Positions 9,037-18,824 of a stretch of DNA of 64,000 nucleotides are shown here, in pieces. The notes beneath the pieces are model-generated. The model did not search any database. It worked only from the letters and a program-made list of their open reading frames with translations, and was not told where the DNA came from. Source of the stretch: ZC4RG20 sp036381515 (lineage in GTDB: Bacteria > Pseudomonadota > Gammaproteobacteria > Steroidobacterales > Rariloculaceae); contig DASVCR010000034.1 of the NCBI GenBank assembly GCA_036381515.1, positions 62,001-126,000 of the forward strand. The letters are read 5' to 3'. Both the position numbers and the translations under genes were made by a program. Position 1 is the first letter of the stretch; each line of letters opens with the position of its first letter.

Positions 9037-9732
9037 ATGATCACGCTGCTCAAGCTCAAGCTCCCCGAAACGCTGCGAGCCGTCGGACCGCTCGTCATCG
9101 TCGTCTGCGTGCTGCAGCTCACCGTCGTCGGCGCATCGGCCGCGACGTTTCTGCAGTTTGCCGCAGGCGCCGTGCTGGTCACGCTCGGTCTGCTGCTCCT
9201 TCTCACGGGCATCGACTACGGCATCCTGCCGATGGGAAGGTTCATCGGAGGCAAGCTCGCGGAAGGGCACTCGCTCGCCGCGCTCCTGATCGTCGCGTTC
9301 GCGCTCGGCTTTGCGACGACCGCCGCGGAGCCCGACGTGCTCGTCCTCGCGCAGCAGGTCGACGAGGCGTCGCAGGGGGCGCTGCCGAGCGGGCCGGTCG
9401 TGTACGTCATTGCCGCCGGCGTCGGGCTCTTCGTCGCGATCGGCTTCCTGCGCGTCGTTCTCGGGTTTTCGATGGAGTGGCAGCTGACGGCGATGTACGT
9501 CGCGATGATCGCGCTGACCTTCCTCGCGCCGTCGACGGTCGCTCCGCTCGCGTACGACGCGGGCAGCGTGACGACCGGCGCGCTCACGGGTCCCGTCGTG
9601 CTCGCGGTCGCGCTGGGCGTGAGCTCCGTGATCGCCGGGCGCTCCGCGATGGACGATGCGTTCGGGCTCCTCGGCGTCGCGTCGATCGGGCCGATCATCG
9701 TCATCCTGCTGATCGGCTGGCTGGTCCGATGA
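9037..9732 (+). CDS. DUF1538 integral membrane protein (first copy)
   Basis: A 231-residue very hydrophobic protein with about 6-7 membrane segments. The conserved block LIVAFALGFATTAAEPDVLVLAQQVDEAS at about 85-112 is characteristic of DUF1538, where the acidic TxAEP motif sits in or near the membrane. DUF1538 proteins usually occur as a duplicated unit, as here, where a second copy overlaps the stop codon by 4 bases (ATGA). A transport role is often suspected because of linkage to PII-like proteins but is not proven. Confidence 0.86.
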   Translation: MITLLKLKLPETLRAVGPLVIVVCVLQLTVVGASAATFLQFAAGAVLVTLGLLLLLTGIDYGILPMGRFIGGKLAEGHSLAALLIVAFALGFATTAAEPDVLVLAQQVDEASQGALPSGPVVYVIAAGVGLFVAIGFLRVVLGFSMEWQLTAMYVAMIALTFLAPSTVAPLAYDAGSVTTGALTGPVVLAVALGVSSVIAGRSAMDDAFGLLGVASIGPIIVILLIGWLVR

Positions 9733-10475
9733 GCGACGTGCCGTTCCTCGCGGACGTCGTCCGCACCGCGCGGGGCGTCGTGCTCGCCGTGCTCCCGCTC
9801 GCGGTGCTGTTCACGGTGTTCCAGCTGCTCTTCCTCCGTCTGCCCCGCGTGGAGGTCTCGCGGATCGCACGCGGAACGCTGATGGCTTCGGCCGGTCTCT
9901 TTCTGTTCCTGCTCGGCGTCGCCACGGGGTTCATGCCGTTCGGGCGCGCGATCGGCCAGGCGGTCGGCTCGATGCGGCAAACGGCGCTGGTCGTACTGCT
10001 CGGGGCGGTGCTCGGCTTCGTGACGACGTGGGGCGAGCCGGCCGTGCGCATCCTTGCGGATCAGGTGGAGCAGGCGTCGGCCGGATCGATCCGGCAGCGC
10101 GTCGTGCTGTTCGCGATCTGTGCGGGCGTGGCCATCGCCGTCGGCCTCGGAATGCTGCGGATCGCGTACGATCTGCCGCTGCTCTGGATCCTCGTCCCCG
10201 GCTACGTGCTCGCGATAGCGCTGATCTGGCTCAGCGATCGGGCGTTCGTCGCGATTGCCGTCGACTCGGGCGGCGTCGCGACCGGCCCGCTCGCGAACAC
10301 GTTCCTGCTGGCGCTCGCGCTCGGCGCGGCGGCCGCCGTCGCCGGCCGGGACCCGCTCGTGCAGGGCCTCGGCCTCGTCGCCCTCATTGCACTGGCTCCG
10401 ATCATCTCCGTCATGATGCTCGGTCTCGTCGTTCGGTTCAAAAGCGGATCAGGGAGTTCGAGCGATGAACGTTAA
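9729..10475 (+). CDS. DUF1538 integral membrane protein (second copy)
   Basis: A 248-residue membrane protein whose ATG at 9729 overlaps the TGA of the first DUF1538 gene, so translation is probably coupled. It has the same plan as its neighbour: FLLGVATGFMPFGRAIG, then LLGAVLGFVTTWGEPAVRILADQVEQAS with the TxxEP motif, then SGGVATGPLANTFLLALALG. The two proteins are likely halves of one heteromeric channel or transporter. The serine-rich C-terminus overlaps the start of the PII-like gene by 11 bases. A longer upstream frame (from 8865) is the antisense-like extension and was rejected. Confidence 0.85.
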   Translation: MSDVPFLADVVRTARGVVLAVLPLAVLFTVFQLLFLRLPRVEVSRIARGTLMASAGLFLFLLGVATGFMPFGRAIGQAVGSMRQTALVVLLGAVLGFVTTWGEPAVRILADQVEQASAGSIRQRVVLFAICAGVAIAVGLGMLRIAYDLPLLWILVPGYVLAIALIWLSDRAFVAIAVDSGGVATGPLANTFLLALALGAAAAVAGRDPLVQGLGLVALIALAPIISVMMLGLVVRFKSGSGSSSDER

Positions 10476-10806
10476 CGCTTCGCTGATCGTCACCATCGTC
10501 CGCAAGGGTTGGGGCAGCAGCGTGCTGCAGGCTTCGGTGAAAGCGGGCGCGCGCGGCGGCACCGTGATGTTCGGCCGTGGCGTCGGCGTCCACGAGAAGG
10601 AGAAGATCTTCGGGATGTCGATCGAGCCCGAGAAGGAGGTCGTGCTGACGATGGTCCACACGGACCAGGTCGACACGATCCTCGACGAGATCGTGCGCGC
10701 CGCGGATCTCGACGCCGAAGGGCACGGCATGGCGTTCGTGCTGCCGGTGCACAAGGTCGTCGGCGTCGCAGACTCGATGCTCTTCGACGTGACGCCGCCG
10801 CAGTGA
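10465..10806 (+). CDS. PII-like (GlnB superfamily) signalling protein
   Basis: A 113-residue protein of PII size. The pattern MNVNASLIVTIVRKGWGSSVLQASVKAGARGGTVMFGRG matches strand 1, helix 1 and the start of the T-loop of PII proteins; KVVLTMVHTDQVDTILDEIV-type sequence (EVVLTMVHTDQVDTILDEIV) follows as strand 3 and helix 2. It lacks the classical uridylylated T-loop tyrosine. In DUF1538 operons such proteins are thought to gate the membrane partner in response to a nucleotide. It overlaps the upstream gene by 11 bases. Confidence 0.8.
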   Translation: MNVNASLIVTIVRKGWGSSVLQASVKAGARGGTVMFGRGVGVHEKEKIFGMSIEPEKEVVLTMVHTDQVDTILDEIVRAADLDAEGHGMAFVLPVHKVVGVADSMLFDVTPPQ

Positions 10807-10913
10807 CGCCGCGGGGCGGCAGACGGCCGGTGCCTCGACCGGCCCGTTGCGCTGGCCCTATACTTGCCGCTTAAGCCGCTTTCGACGCGGAGGATCAATT
10901 GGGGAGGGGTCGA

Positions 10914-11966
10914 ATGAACGAGCGGATACTCGCGCGCATGCTGCTCGTCGCGAGCGCAGGTCTGGTGGCGATCACGGGCTTCGAGCCCGCGGCCGCCCAG
11001 CAACAACGGGAAGCGTTGACGTATCCGGACGGCACGCCGCACCCGATGACGCCCTGGGGCGATCCGGATCTGCAGGGCATGTGGCCGATCATGCACCTCT
11101 TCGCGACGCCGCTGCAGCGCAATCCGCAGTACGGCGAGCGCCGCTTCCTGACGGACGAGGAGTACGAGCGGGCGCAGCAGGTCCTGCGGAGCCGCGACGA
11201 GCGCTATTACGAGGAGATCCGCAGCGGCAGGCTCGGCATGGGACACTGGGCCGAGTCGACGACGCGCACCGATGCGACCCGGCTCACGTCGCTGATCTCG
11301 TACCCGCCGAACGGCCGGCTTCCGGAGCTCACGGCGCGCGGCGAGGAGCTCGTGCCGCTCTTCCACAGCGACGACACGCGGCAGGTCTTCGACTCGCCGC
11401 AGGACTTCGATGCCTGGGACCGCTGCATCACGCGCGGCCTGCCGTCGTCGATGCTGCCCTATAACTACAACAACGGCATCCGGATCATGCAGGCGCCGGG
11501 GTACGTGATCATCGCGCTCGAGATGATCCACGAGGCGCGCATCGTGCCGGTGGACGGCCGTCCGCCGCTCGACTCGGAGATCAAGCAGTGGATGGGCGAG
11601 TCGCGCGGCTATTGGGACGGCGCGACGCTGGTCGTCGAGACGACGAACTTCAACGGCAAGGTCGGCATGGTCATCGTCGGCATCCCGGGCGGACGCCGCG
11701 GCGACACGCCGACGACGCCGAACATGAAGATCACCGAGCGCTTCACCCGCGTCAGCGACGATCAGATCGACTACGAGATGACGGTCGAGGATCTCGAGGT
11801 GATGACCGACAAGTGGACGGTCAGCTATCCGATGTATCTCGATCCGGAGTACAAGTTCTTCGAGTACGCGTGCCACGAAGGCAACACGGCGGTGCGGAAC
11901 TTCATCGAGACATCGCGCTTCGAGCGGGGCCTCCGTCCCGCGGCGCGCCCCGTGTCGACGAACTGA
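10914..11966 (+). CDS. Secreted protein of unknown function (PWGxPDLxG family)
   Basis: A 350-residue exported protein. The ATG at 10914 follows GGGGAGGGG with ideal spacing; a TTG at 10899 lies upstream of this ribosome binding site and was rejected. The signal peptide ends near EPAAAQ. Conserved-looking blocks are MTPWGDPDLQGMW (about 45), DAWDRCITRGLPSSMLPYNYNNG (about 170), GYWDGATLVVETTNFNGK (about 235) and QIDYEMTVED...YACHEGNTAV near the C-terminus. The protein encoded at 61404-62384 has the same blocks in the same order, so the two are paralogs. The function is unknown. Abundance of aromatic and acidic residues suggests a folded periplasmic domain that binds a small hydrophobic compound, but that is speculation. 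Confidence 0.75.
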   Translation: MNERILARMLLVASAGLVAITGFEPAAAQQQREALTYPDGTPHPMTPWGDPDLQGMWPIMHLFATPLQRNPQYGERRFLTDEEYERAQQVLRSRDERYYEEIRSGRLGMGHWAESTTRTDATRLTSLISYPPNGRLPELTARGEELVPLFHSDDTRQVFDSPQDFDAWDRCITRGLPSSMLPYNYNNGIRIMQAPGYVIIALEMIHEARIVPVDGRPPLDSEIKQWMGESRGYWDGATLVVETTNFNGKVGMVIVGIPGGRRGDTPTTPNMKITERFTRVSDDQIDYEMTVEDLEVMTDKWTVSYPMYLDPEYKFFEYACHEGNTAVRNFIETSRFERGLRPAARPVSTN

Positions 11967-11979
11967 CCGGCATAAGCAG

Positions 11980-12006
11980 AAGGCGGGTCCCGACGGGACC
12001 CGCCTT
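11980..12006. terminator. Hairpin between convergent genes, probable bidirectional terminator
   Basis: A perfect 12-bp stem (AAGGCGGGTCCC with its complement) and a GAC loop lies between the convergent 10914-11966 and 12042-12425 genes. There is only a short A/T pair at the base and no long T-tract, so efficiency is uncertain. Confidence 0.65.
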
Positions 12007-12041
12007 CGTCGCGTCTATCCGAGATCGGGTGGCGGACCGGC

Positions 12042-12425
12042 TCAGTCGATCGAGTCCGCCTCGAAGCCGACACCCTCCCAGCCGTCCGACGGCCTGACGA
12101 TCGACAGGATTTGCAGCCGCGGGCTGCCGTTCCGCGCCCGCCGGCCCGTGACGACCACCTCGTCGCCGGCCTTCAGGTCGTCGTACTTCCAGCCGCGCCG
12201 GTCGAGGATGTTCCGCGGATACGTCTCCGTTTCCCACAGCACGCCGTCGGCGTCCTTCAGGTAGACTCGGCTGTGCGGGTTCTGGTACCAGACTTCCGTC
12301 ACCGTGCCGGTAATCGTCTCGACCTTCTGCGGGTCGTACTCGCGCAGGAACGAGTGGTGCGCCTCTGTGGTCGCGACGAAGCCCAGAAGGCCCGCGCCGA
12401 CTGCGATCGAAAGCTTGCGAATCAC
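12042..12425 (-). CDS. DUF6152-family exported protein
   Basis: A 127-residue protein with an N-terminal signal peptide (VIRKLSIAVGAGLLGFVATTEAHH). The mature part follows the DUF6152 pattern: AHHSFLREYDPQKVETITGTVTEVWYQNPHSRVYL, then GWKYDDLKAGDEVVVTGRRARNGSPRLQ, an OB-like small beta fold. The start is GTG at 12425, overlapping the TGA of the upstream gene (GTGA), with GGAGG seven bases ahead. The function is unknown. A second copy lies at 60066-60497 beside the same partner family. Confidence 0.8.
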   Translation of the reverse strand: MIRKLSIAVGAGLLGFVATTEAHHSFLREYDPQKVETITGTVTEVWYQNPHSRVYLKDADGVLWETETYPRNILDRRGWKYDDLKAGDEVVVTGRRARNGSPRLQILSIVRPSDGWEGVGFEADSID

Positions 12426-13141
12426 CGTGTCGCCTCCGTGTGTTGCTCGTCCGCGGCCACGTGCTCGCGGATGTAGCATTCGTAGTCCTTGATGTCCTCG
12501 TTCGTGCGACCGTAGTACTTCGTGACGGTCCACGTCTCGGTGTAATACGTCGGGTCGTCGATCGACAGGTCGACCCTGAGCCGCTGGCCGTCGTCGAGCA
12601 GCGTCATGCGCTCGGTCAGGCGAAGCTTGTCGGAGTAGGGCATCCCCTGCGGCCGCAGCAGCCCCGGCTCGATATTCGCGGTCTCGACGACGAGCGTGTC
12701 GCCTTCCCACCGGCCGATCGAGTGGCCCATCAGCGTCGGGTAAGAGTCCGGATGTCCGCGTCCGTCGAGAAAGACGCGGCGCACCTGGTGGTCGTATTCG
12801 TAGAGCATCGTGATGCGCTCAGGCTGCTCGATGATCTCGAACGGCAGCGGCGCCGAGATGATCCGTCCCAACGGGATGATGCATCGGTAGGAAGGATCGT
12901 CGTCCGGATTCGCGGCCCAGCGCTCCTGGGCCGCGCGGCCCGCTTCGCTGTATGGCGGCTCGAGCGGCCACTCGTCCGTCGACCAGGCCTGAGGTGACCA
13001 CACTCCGGTGAAGCTCGGCCGCGGACCCGAACGCGCATCCGGATCCGAGGCTGCGGAGTGCCCCTGCGCCCACAGCGCGGCGGGACACGCGAGGCCGGCG
13101 CCGGCGAGCAGCGCGGCAGTGATCGCGGTTCGCGTGGACAT
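12422..13141 (-). CDS. Secreted protein of unknown function, DUF6152 partner
   Basis: A 239-residue exported protein with a signal peptide ending near ALWAQG. The mature domain has FTGVWSPQAW, YRCIIPLGRIISAPLPFEIIEQPERITMLYEYDHQVRRVFLDGRGHP, and SIGRWEGDTLVVETANIEPG followed by LRLTERMTLLDDGQRLRV. The WEGDTLVVET and LTERM blocks recur in the proteins at 10914, 60511 and 61404, defining a superfamily present four times in this window. Its stop overlaps the start of the DUF6152 gene by 4 bases, so the two are translationally coupled. The function is unknown. Confidence 0.78.
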   Translation of the reverse strand: MSTRTAITAALLAGAGLACPAALWAQGHSAASDPDARSGPRPSFTGVWSPQAWSTDEWPLEPPYSEAGRAAQERWAANPDDDPSYRCIIPLGRIISAPLPFEIIEQPERITMLYEYDHQVRRVFLDGRGHPDSYPTLMGHSIGRWEGDTLVVETANIEPGLLRPQGMPYSDKLRLTERMTLLDDGQRLRVDLSIDDPTYYTETWTVTKYYGRTNEDIKDYECYIREHVAADEQHTEATR

Positions 13142-13280
13142 TGCTTCCCTTCGGTCGAACGTGAAACCAAAGCTTAAGGTCGCGACCCGACGCACACCAT
13201 TACATTCGGCTATCTCGATCATGCCGTGTCGCTCATCCGCCGCAACGAGCTCAAGCCGAGCACACTCATCGCGTCCGTTC

Positions 13281-13325
13281 TGAGAATGATTCTCATTGAC
13301 TCGAAAAATGAGAATCGTTATCGTT
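13281..13325 (+). promoter_or_regulatory. Two adjacent Fur boxes upstream of the siderophore receptor
   Basis: TGAGAATGATTCTCATTGA (13281-13299) and AAATGAGAATCGTTATCGT (13307-13325) both match the NATWATNATWATN-type 19-bp Fur consensus (GATAATGATAATCATTATC) at most positions. This AT-rich pocket is sharply different from the surrounding GC-rich DNA and lies 45-90 bases before the receptor start. Iron-dependent repression of the receptor and the PepSY gene is expected. Confidence 0.85.
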
Positions 13326-13369
13326 TGTGCCTCTCCCGTGAGGACCTTGGTGTCAACAAGGAGCTGCAG

Positions 13370-15595
13370 ATGAACAAGGACAAGAACGACGCGGCTCGAG
13401 GCCGCCTGGCGGCGGCCGTCGGACTCGCTCTCTGCTCGACGGTGGCGAACGCGCAGTCGCCGGCGCCGCGCGATGACCGGCGAATCGAAACGCTGGTCGT
13501 CGAGGGCCGCGCGCACGAGGCCGAGCCGACGTCCGGCAAGTTCACCGCGCCGCTGCTCGATACGCCGAAGTCCGTGACCGTCGTCCCGGCGGCGCTGATC
13601 GAAGCGCGCGGCGCGACGTCGCTCGTCGACGCGTTGAAGTCCGTTCCCGGCATCACGTTCAACGCGGGCGAGGGCGGCGCTCCGGCCGGCGACAACCTGA
13701 AGATCCGCGGCTTCGACGCGGGGGCCGACGTGTTCGTCGATGGCGTGCGAGACCCCGGCTCGCAGACGCGGGACGTCTTCGCCCTCGAGCAGGTCGAGGT
13801 CGTCAAAGGACCGGGCTCCGCGTTTACCGGCCGCGGCGCCGCGGGCGGCAGCGTGAACCTCGTGACGAAGAAGCCGCGCGAGGAGCCGTTCCTCGTCGCG
13901 CGCGTCGGCGCCGGTACGGACGCCTACGCACGCGCCTCGCTCGACGGCAACTGGAGGCTCGGCGACGGCGCCGCCTTCCGGCTGAACGTGATGAGCCACG
14001 AGGCCGACGTGCCCGGCCGGGACGAAGTGTTCCTTTCGCACCGCGGTGCCGCACCGTCGCTCGCGTTCGGCCTCGGCACGCCGACGCGCATCACGCTCGA
14101 CTATTACTACTACCGCACCGACGACATGCCGGACTACAGCATCCCGTACGGCCGCAACGCCGATAACACCGCTGCGTCCGGGCCTCCGCTCGACGTCGAC
14201 CGCGAAAACTTCTACGGGCTGCTGAACCGGGACTTCCAGAAGACCGGCGCGGACATCCGCACGCTCGAGATCGAGCACGATTTCGGCGGCGGGCTGACGC
14301 TGCGCAACACGACGCGCTACGGCGTGACGAGCAACGACTATATCGTGACCAACCCGGACGACGGGCGCGGCAACGTCGTGAACGGCTTCGTCGTCCGGAA
14401 CGCCAAGAGCCGGAACTCGGAGACGACGACGAAGGCGAACGTGACGACTCTTCTCGGCGAAGCGCAAACGGGCAGGCTCGTGCACAGCTTCGCGGCCGGC
14501 ATCGAGGTCGGCAGGGAAGAGATGTACAACCGCAACTACAGCGTCGAGAGCCGGTTCAACGCGAACGTGAACGCGGACTTCGCGAACTCGTGCAGCGCGC
14601 CGGGCGTCGTCGGCGCGGTCTCGGGCTACAACTGCACGACTCTCGCGAACCCGAACCCGCACGACCCGTGGACCGGCACGATCACGCCTGCGGGCAACGC
14701 GACCCTCGCCGAGGCGGACACGACGTCGATCTACGCGTTCGACACGATCGAGCTCGGCGCGCGCTGGCTGCTGAACCTCGGACTGCGCTACGACGACTAC
14801 TCGATCCGCCAGCTGTCGGGGCCGATCGATTCGCCGGAGCTGGTCGAGAACGAGGCCGACTTCTGGAACCACCAGCTCGGCATCGTCTACAAGCCGGCCG
14901 CGAACGGCAGCATCTATCTTTCGTCCGGCACGTCGTCGAACCCGTCCGGCAATACGCTCGGCGACGGCACGGAGAACCTTTCCGAGAGCAACGCGGATCT
15001 CGATCCGGAGCGGACGCGCACGCTCGAGCTCGGCACGAAGTGGGAGCTGCTCGACCGTCGCATGCTGCTCACGACCGCGGTCTTCCGCATGGAGAAGGAC
15101 AACGCGCGCGTCGCGATCGAGCCCGGCCGGGGCGCGCCGCAGCAGAACGTCGGCGAGCAGGTCGTCGACGGCTTCGAGCTCGGCGTGATCGGCAACGTCG
15201 GCGAGCGCGTGCAGCTCTTCGCGAGCTACACGCACCTCGACGGCGAGATCGTCGACGACGGGCCGATCGAAGACAACGACGGCAATCGGTTCCCGAACAC
15301 GCCCGAGCACAGCGTGAGCGTCTGGGCGACCTACGCGGTGAGCCCGCGGCTGACGCTCGGCGCCGGCGCGAGCTACGTCGATCTGCGCTACGGCAACGCG
15401 GCGAACACCGTGTGGATCCCGTCGTACACGACGTACGACGCAATGGCCTCGCTCGAGCTCAACGAGCGCATGGAGCTGCAGCTCAACGTGAAGAACCTGA
15501 CCGACGAGGTGTATTTCGTGCGGCCGTACTCGAACCACTACGCGGCGCTCGGGGACGCCCGCTCGGCCGTGATGACGCTGAACGTCGATTTCTGA
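13370..15595 (+). CDS. TonB-dependent ferric-siderophore receptor
   Basis: A 741-residue outer-membrane receptor. The ATG at 13370 follows AAGGAG and begins a signal peptide (to VANAQ, about residue 32). The TonB-box-like IETLVVEGR is near 43-51. The plug domain includes DTPKSVTVVPAALIEARG, DALKSVPGITFNAGEGG, LKIRGFDAGADVFVDGVRD and VEVVKGPGSAFTGRGAAGGSVNLVTKKP, the siderophore-receptor (TIGR01783-like) pattern. The rest is a 22-strand barrel ending with the canonical C-terminal phenylalanine (TLNVDF). It should import a ferric siderophore through TonB/ExbBD. Two Fur boxes precede it, and the PepSY membrane gene follows at 24 bases. Confidence 0.93.
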   Translation: MNKDKNDAARGRLAAAVGLALCSTVANAQSPAPRDDRRIETLVVEGRAHEAEPTSGKFTAPLLDTPKSVTVVPAALIEARGATSLVDALKSVPGITFNAGEGGAPAGDNLKIRGFDAGADVFVDGVRDPGSQTRDVFALEQVEVVKGPGSAFTGRGAAGGSVNLVTKKPREEPFLVARVGAGTDAYARASLDGNWRLGDGAAFRLNVMSHEADVPGRDEVFLSHRGAAPSLAFGLGTPTRITLDYYYYRTDDMPDYSIPYGRNADNTAASGPPLDVDRENFYGLLNRDFQKTGADIRTLEIEHDFGGGLTLRNTTRYGVTSNDYIVTNPDDGRGNVVNGFVVRNAKSRNSETTTKANVTTLLGEAQTGRLVHSFAAGIEVGREEMYNRNYSVESRFNANVNADFANSCSAPGVVGAVSGYNCTTLANPNPHDPWTGTITPAGNATLAEADTTSIYAFDTIELGARWLLNLGLRYDDYSIRQLSGPIDSPELVENEADFWNHQLGIVYKPAANGSIYLSSGTSSNPSGNTLGDGTENLSESNADLDPERTRTLELGTKWELLDRRMLLTTAVFRMEKDNARVAIEPGRGAPQQNVGEQVVDGFELGVIGNVGERVQLFASYTHLDGEIVDDGPIEDNDGNRFPNTPEHSVSVWATYAVSPRLTLGAGASYVDLRYGNAANTVWIPSYTTYDAMASLELNERMELQLNVKNLTDEVYFVRPYSNHYAALGDARSAVMTLNVDF

Positions 15596-15619
15596 CGGCC
15601 TCGCGAGCTCGGGCAGCGT

Positions 15620-16804
15620 ATGTTCCGAAAGATCTTGTTCTGGACTCACCTCACGTGCGGCGTCGCGGCGGGCCTCGTCATCGCGATGATGTCGTTCACG
15701 GGGGTGATCCTCACCTACGAGCGGCAGCTCGTCGAATGGGCGGAGCGCGATCTGCGCGCGGAGCCGCCGGCGGGCGCGGCGCGGCTGCCGCTCGACGCGC
15801 TCGTCGCCGCGGTCAGGGCAGGGCAGCCGGGCTTCGAGCCGACGTCGATCAGCGTCTCCGCCGACCCCGCCGCGCCGGTGCAGGTCTCGGCCGGACGCGC
15901 GGCGTCCGTCTATGTGAACGGCTACAGCGGCGAGGTGCTCGGCGAAGGCGCGGTCGGCCTGCGCGAGTTCTTTCGCACCGTGACCGGTTGGCATCGCTGG
16001 TTCAATGCCGAAGGCGACAGTCGTGCGCCGTGGCGGGCGATCACGGGCGCGAGCAATCTCGCATTCCTGTTCCTGATCCTGAGCGGCCTGTACCTGTGGC
16101 TGCCGCGCACGTGGAAATGGGCCATGTTCCGCGCGCGGCTGCTGTTCAATCCGAATGCGACGACCGGGCAGGCGCGGGATTACAACTGGCACCACGTGAT
16201 CGGCATCTGGACGGCGATCCCGCTTGCCGTCGTCGTCGCGACCGCGACGGTCTTCTCGTACTCGTGGGCCAACGATTTGCTCTATCGCAGCTTCGGCGAG
16301 GAGCCTCCGGCGCGCGGGCGGGGCGGACCGCCTCCCGCCGTCTCGGCGAGCGAATCGGCGGCGGCCGGCAGGATCACGCCGGCGCCCGGCTCGATGCTTT
16401 CGCCGGACGCGCTCCTCGCGCGCGCGGCCGAGCACGTCGACGAGTGGCGACGGATCACGATGGACTGGCCCGTGTCGCCCGAGCGCGGCGCGCGCTTCAC
16501 GATCGACCGGGGCAACGGCGGTCAACCGCAGAAGCGGCACACGCTCGTGCTCGATCCCGCGACGGGCGGCGTCACGTCGTGGGAGCCGTTCGACAGCCAG
16601 ACGCCCGGCAGGCAGGCGCGCAGCTGGGTCAGGTTCCTGCATACCGGCGAAGCGCTCGGCATCGTCGGGCAGACGATCGCCGGCCTCGTGTCGCTGACCA
16701 GCCTCGTGATGGTTTGGACGGGGCTCGCGCTCGCGTATCGGCGGCTGGTGGCCGCGCCGCTGAAGCGGCGGCGGGCGGCGCGGGCCGCGGCGCGCGTCGC
16801 GTAG
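15620..16804 (+). CDS. PepSY-associated TM helix protein (iron-uptake linked, PiuB-like)
   Basis: A 394-residue inner-membrane protein with TM1 at about 10-33 (THLTCGVAAGLVIAMMSFTGVILTY), two central TMs at about 145-160 and 200-218, and a last TM at about 350-375. A large periplasmic region between them carries PepSY-type sequence. Conserved HRWF and the motif WHHVIGIW are typical of the PepSY_TM family, in which some members reduce or process ferric siderophores at the inner membrane. Location directly after the Fur-controlled receptor supports an iron-release role. The C-terminus is an arginine/alanine-rich cytoplasmic tail. Confidence 0.88.
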   Translation: MFRKILFWTHLTCGVAAGLVIAMMSFTGVILTYERQLVEWAERDLRAEPPAGAARLPLDALVAAVRAGQPGFEPTSISVSADPAAPVQVSAGRAASVYVNGYSGEVLGEGAVGLREFFRTVTGWHRWFNAEGDSRAPWRAITGASNLAFLFLILSGLYLWLPRTWKWAMFRARLLFNPNATTGQARDYNWHHVIGIWTAIPLAVVVATATVFSYSWANDLLYRSFGEEPPARGRGGPPPAVSASESAAAGRITPAPGSMLSPDALLARAAEHVDEWRRITMDWPVSPERGARFTIDRGNGGQPQKRHTLVLDPATGGVTSWEPFDSQTPGRQARSWVRFLHTGEALGIVGQTIAGLVSLTSLVMVWTGLALAYRRLVAAPLKRRRAARAAARVA

Positions 16805-16911
16805 GCTCGGCCAGGACCGTCGTCGGCGCCGTACGTCGCACGGCGGCAGGCGACTCGCACCAGTCCGCTACGTCATTGCGCTACGTCGCGATCCGTGACC
16901 CGCACGGTGAG

Positions 16912-18371
<1,460 letters not shown>

Positions 18372-18824
18372 CTCTCCGCTCCTTCGTGGTTTGCGCCGGC
18401 ATCGGCGCAGGCCGGCGATCGTGAAGCACGACCCCGGGCTTCCGGCAAGGCCCCCGGTGCGCGATAATCTGGAAGCGGGAAGGAGCCCTCCTTCCCGTTT
18501 CTCGCGGGTCCCTCGAGCGCCAGGTCCGGCGTCACGACCACTCGAGTTTCGCGCCTCGCCTGCGACCGCGCGACTCCGGTACGAAAAAGAATCTCGCCGT
18601 GACCCGGAAGAGACCGACGCCGTTACTCGGCATCGATAGCATTTCAACGCATCCGAACGGCGCAGCGTGCACGTGACCGTGGACGCTGCGCTCCAAAGCG
18701 TCGCGCACGCAGGCGGACGACCGGAGCGATGAGCTCCGGGAGCACGGCAGTCGCGAGGCCGAACGCAATGCCGATCGGTCGCTGATCGGCGCCGTCTCCT
18801 TCTAACCGACACGGCGGGTGACAC
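18372..18824. other. Divergent intergenic region with a strong hairpin
   Basis: About 450 bases between the flavin monooxygenase and the TonB receptor. The one clear structure is a perfect 9-bp stem with GCCC loop at 18476-18497 (CGGGAAGGA paired with TCCTTCCCG). On the plus strand it is followed only by TTTCTCG. No gene ends here on either strand, so an ordinary terminator role is unlikely; it may be part of a leader. The remaining sequence shows no convincing gene. Confidence 0.5.

Noticed and set aside
12422..16642. A 1406-codon minus-strand frame
   Set aside because: Only its last 240 codons (from 13141) are a real gene; the rest is antisense to the TonB receptor and PepSY gene.
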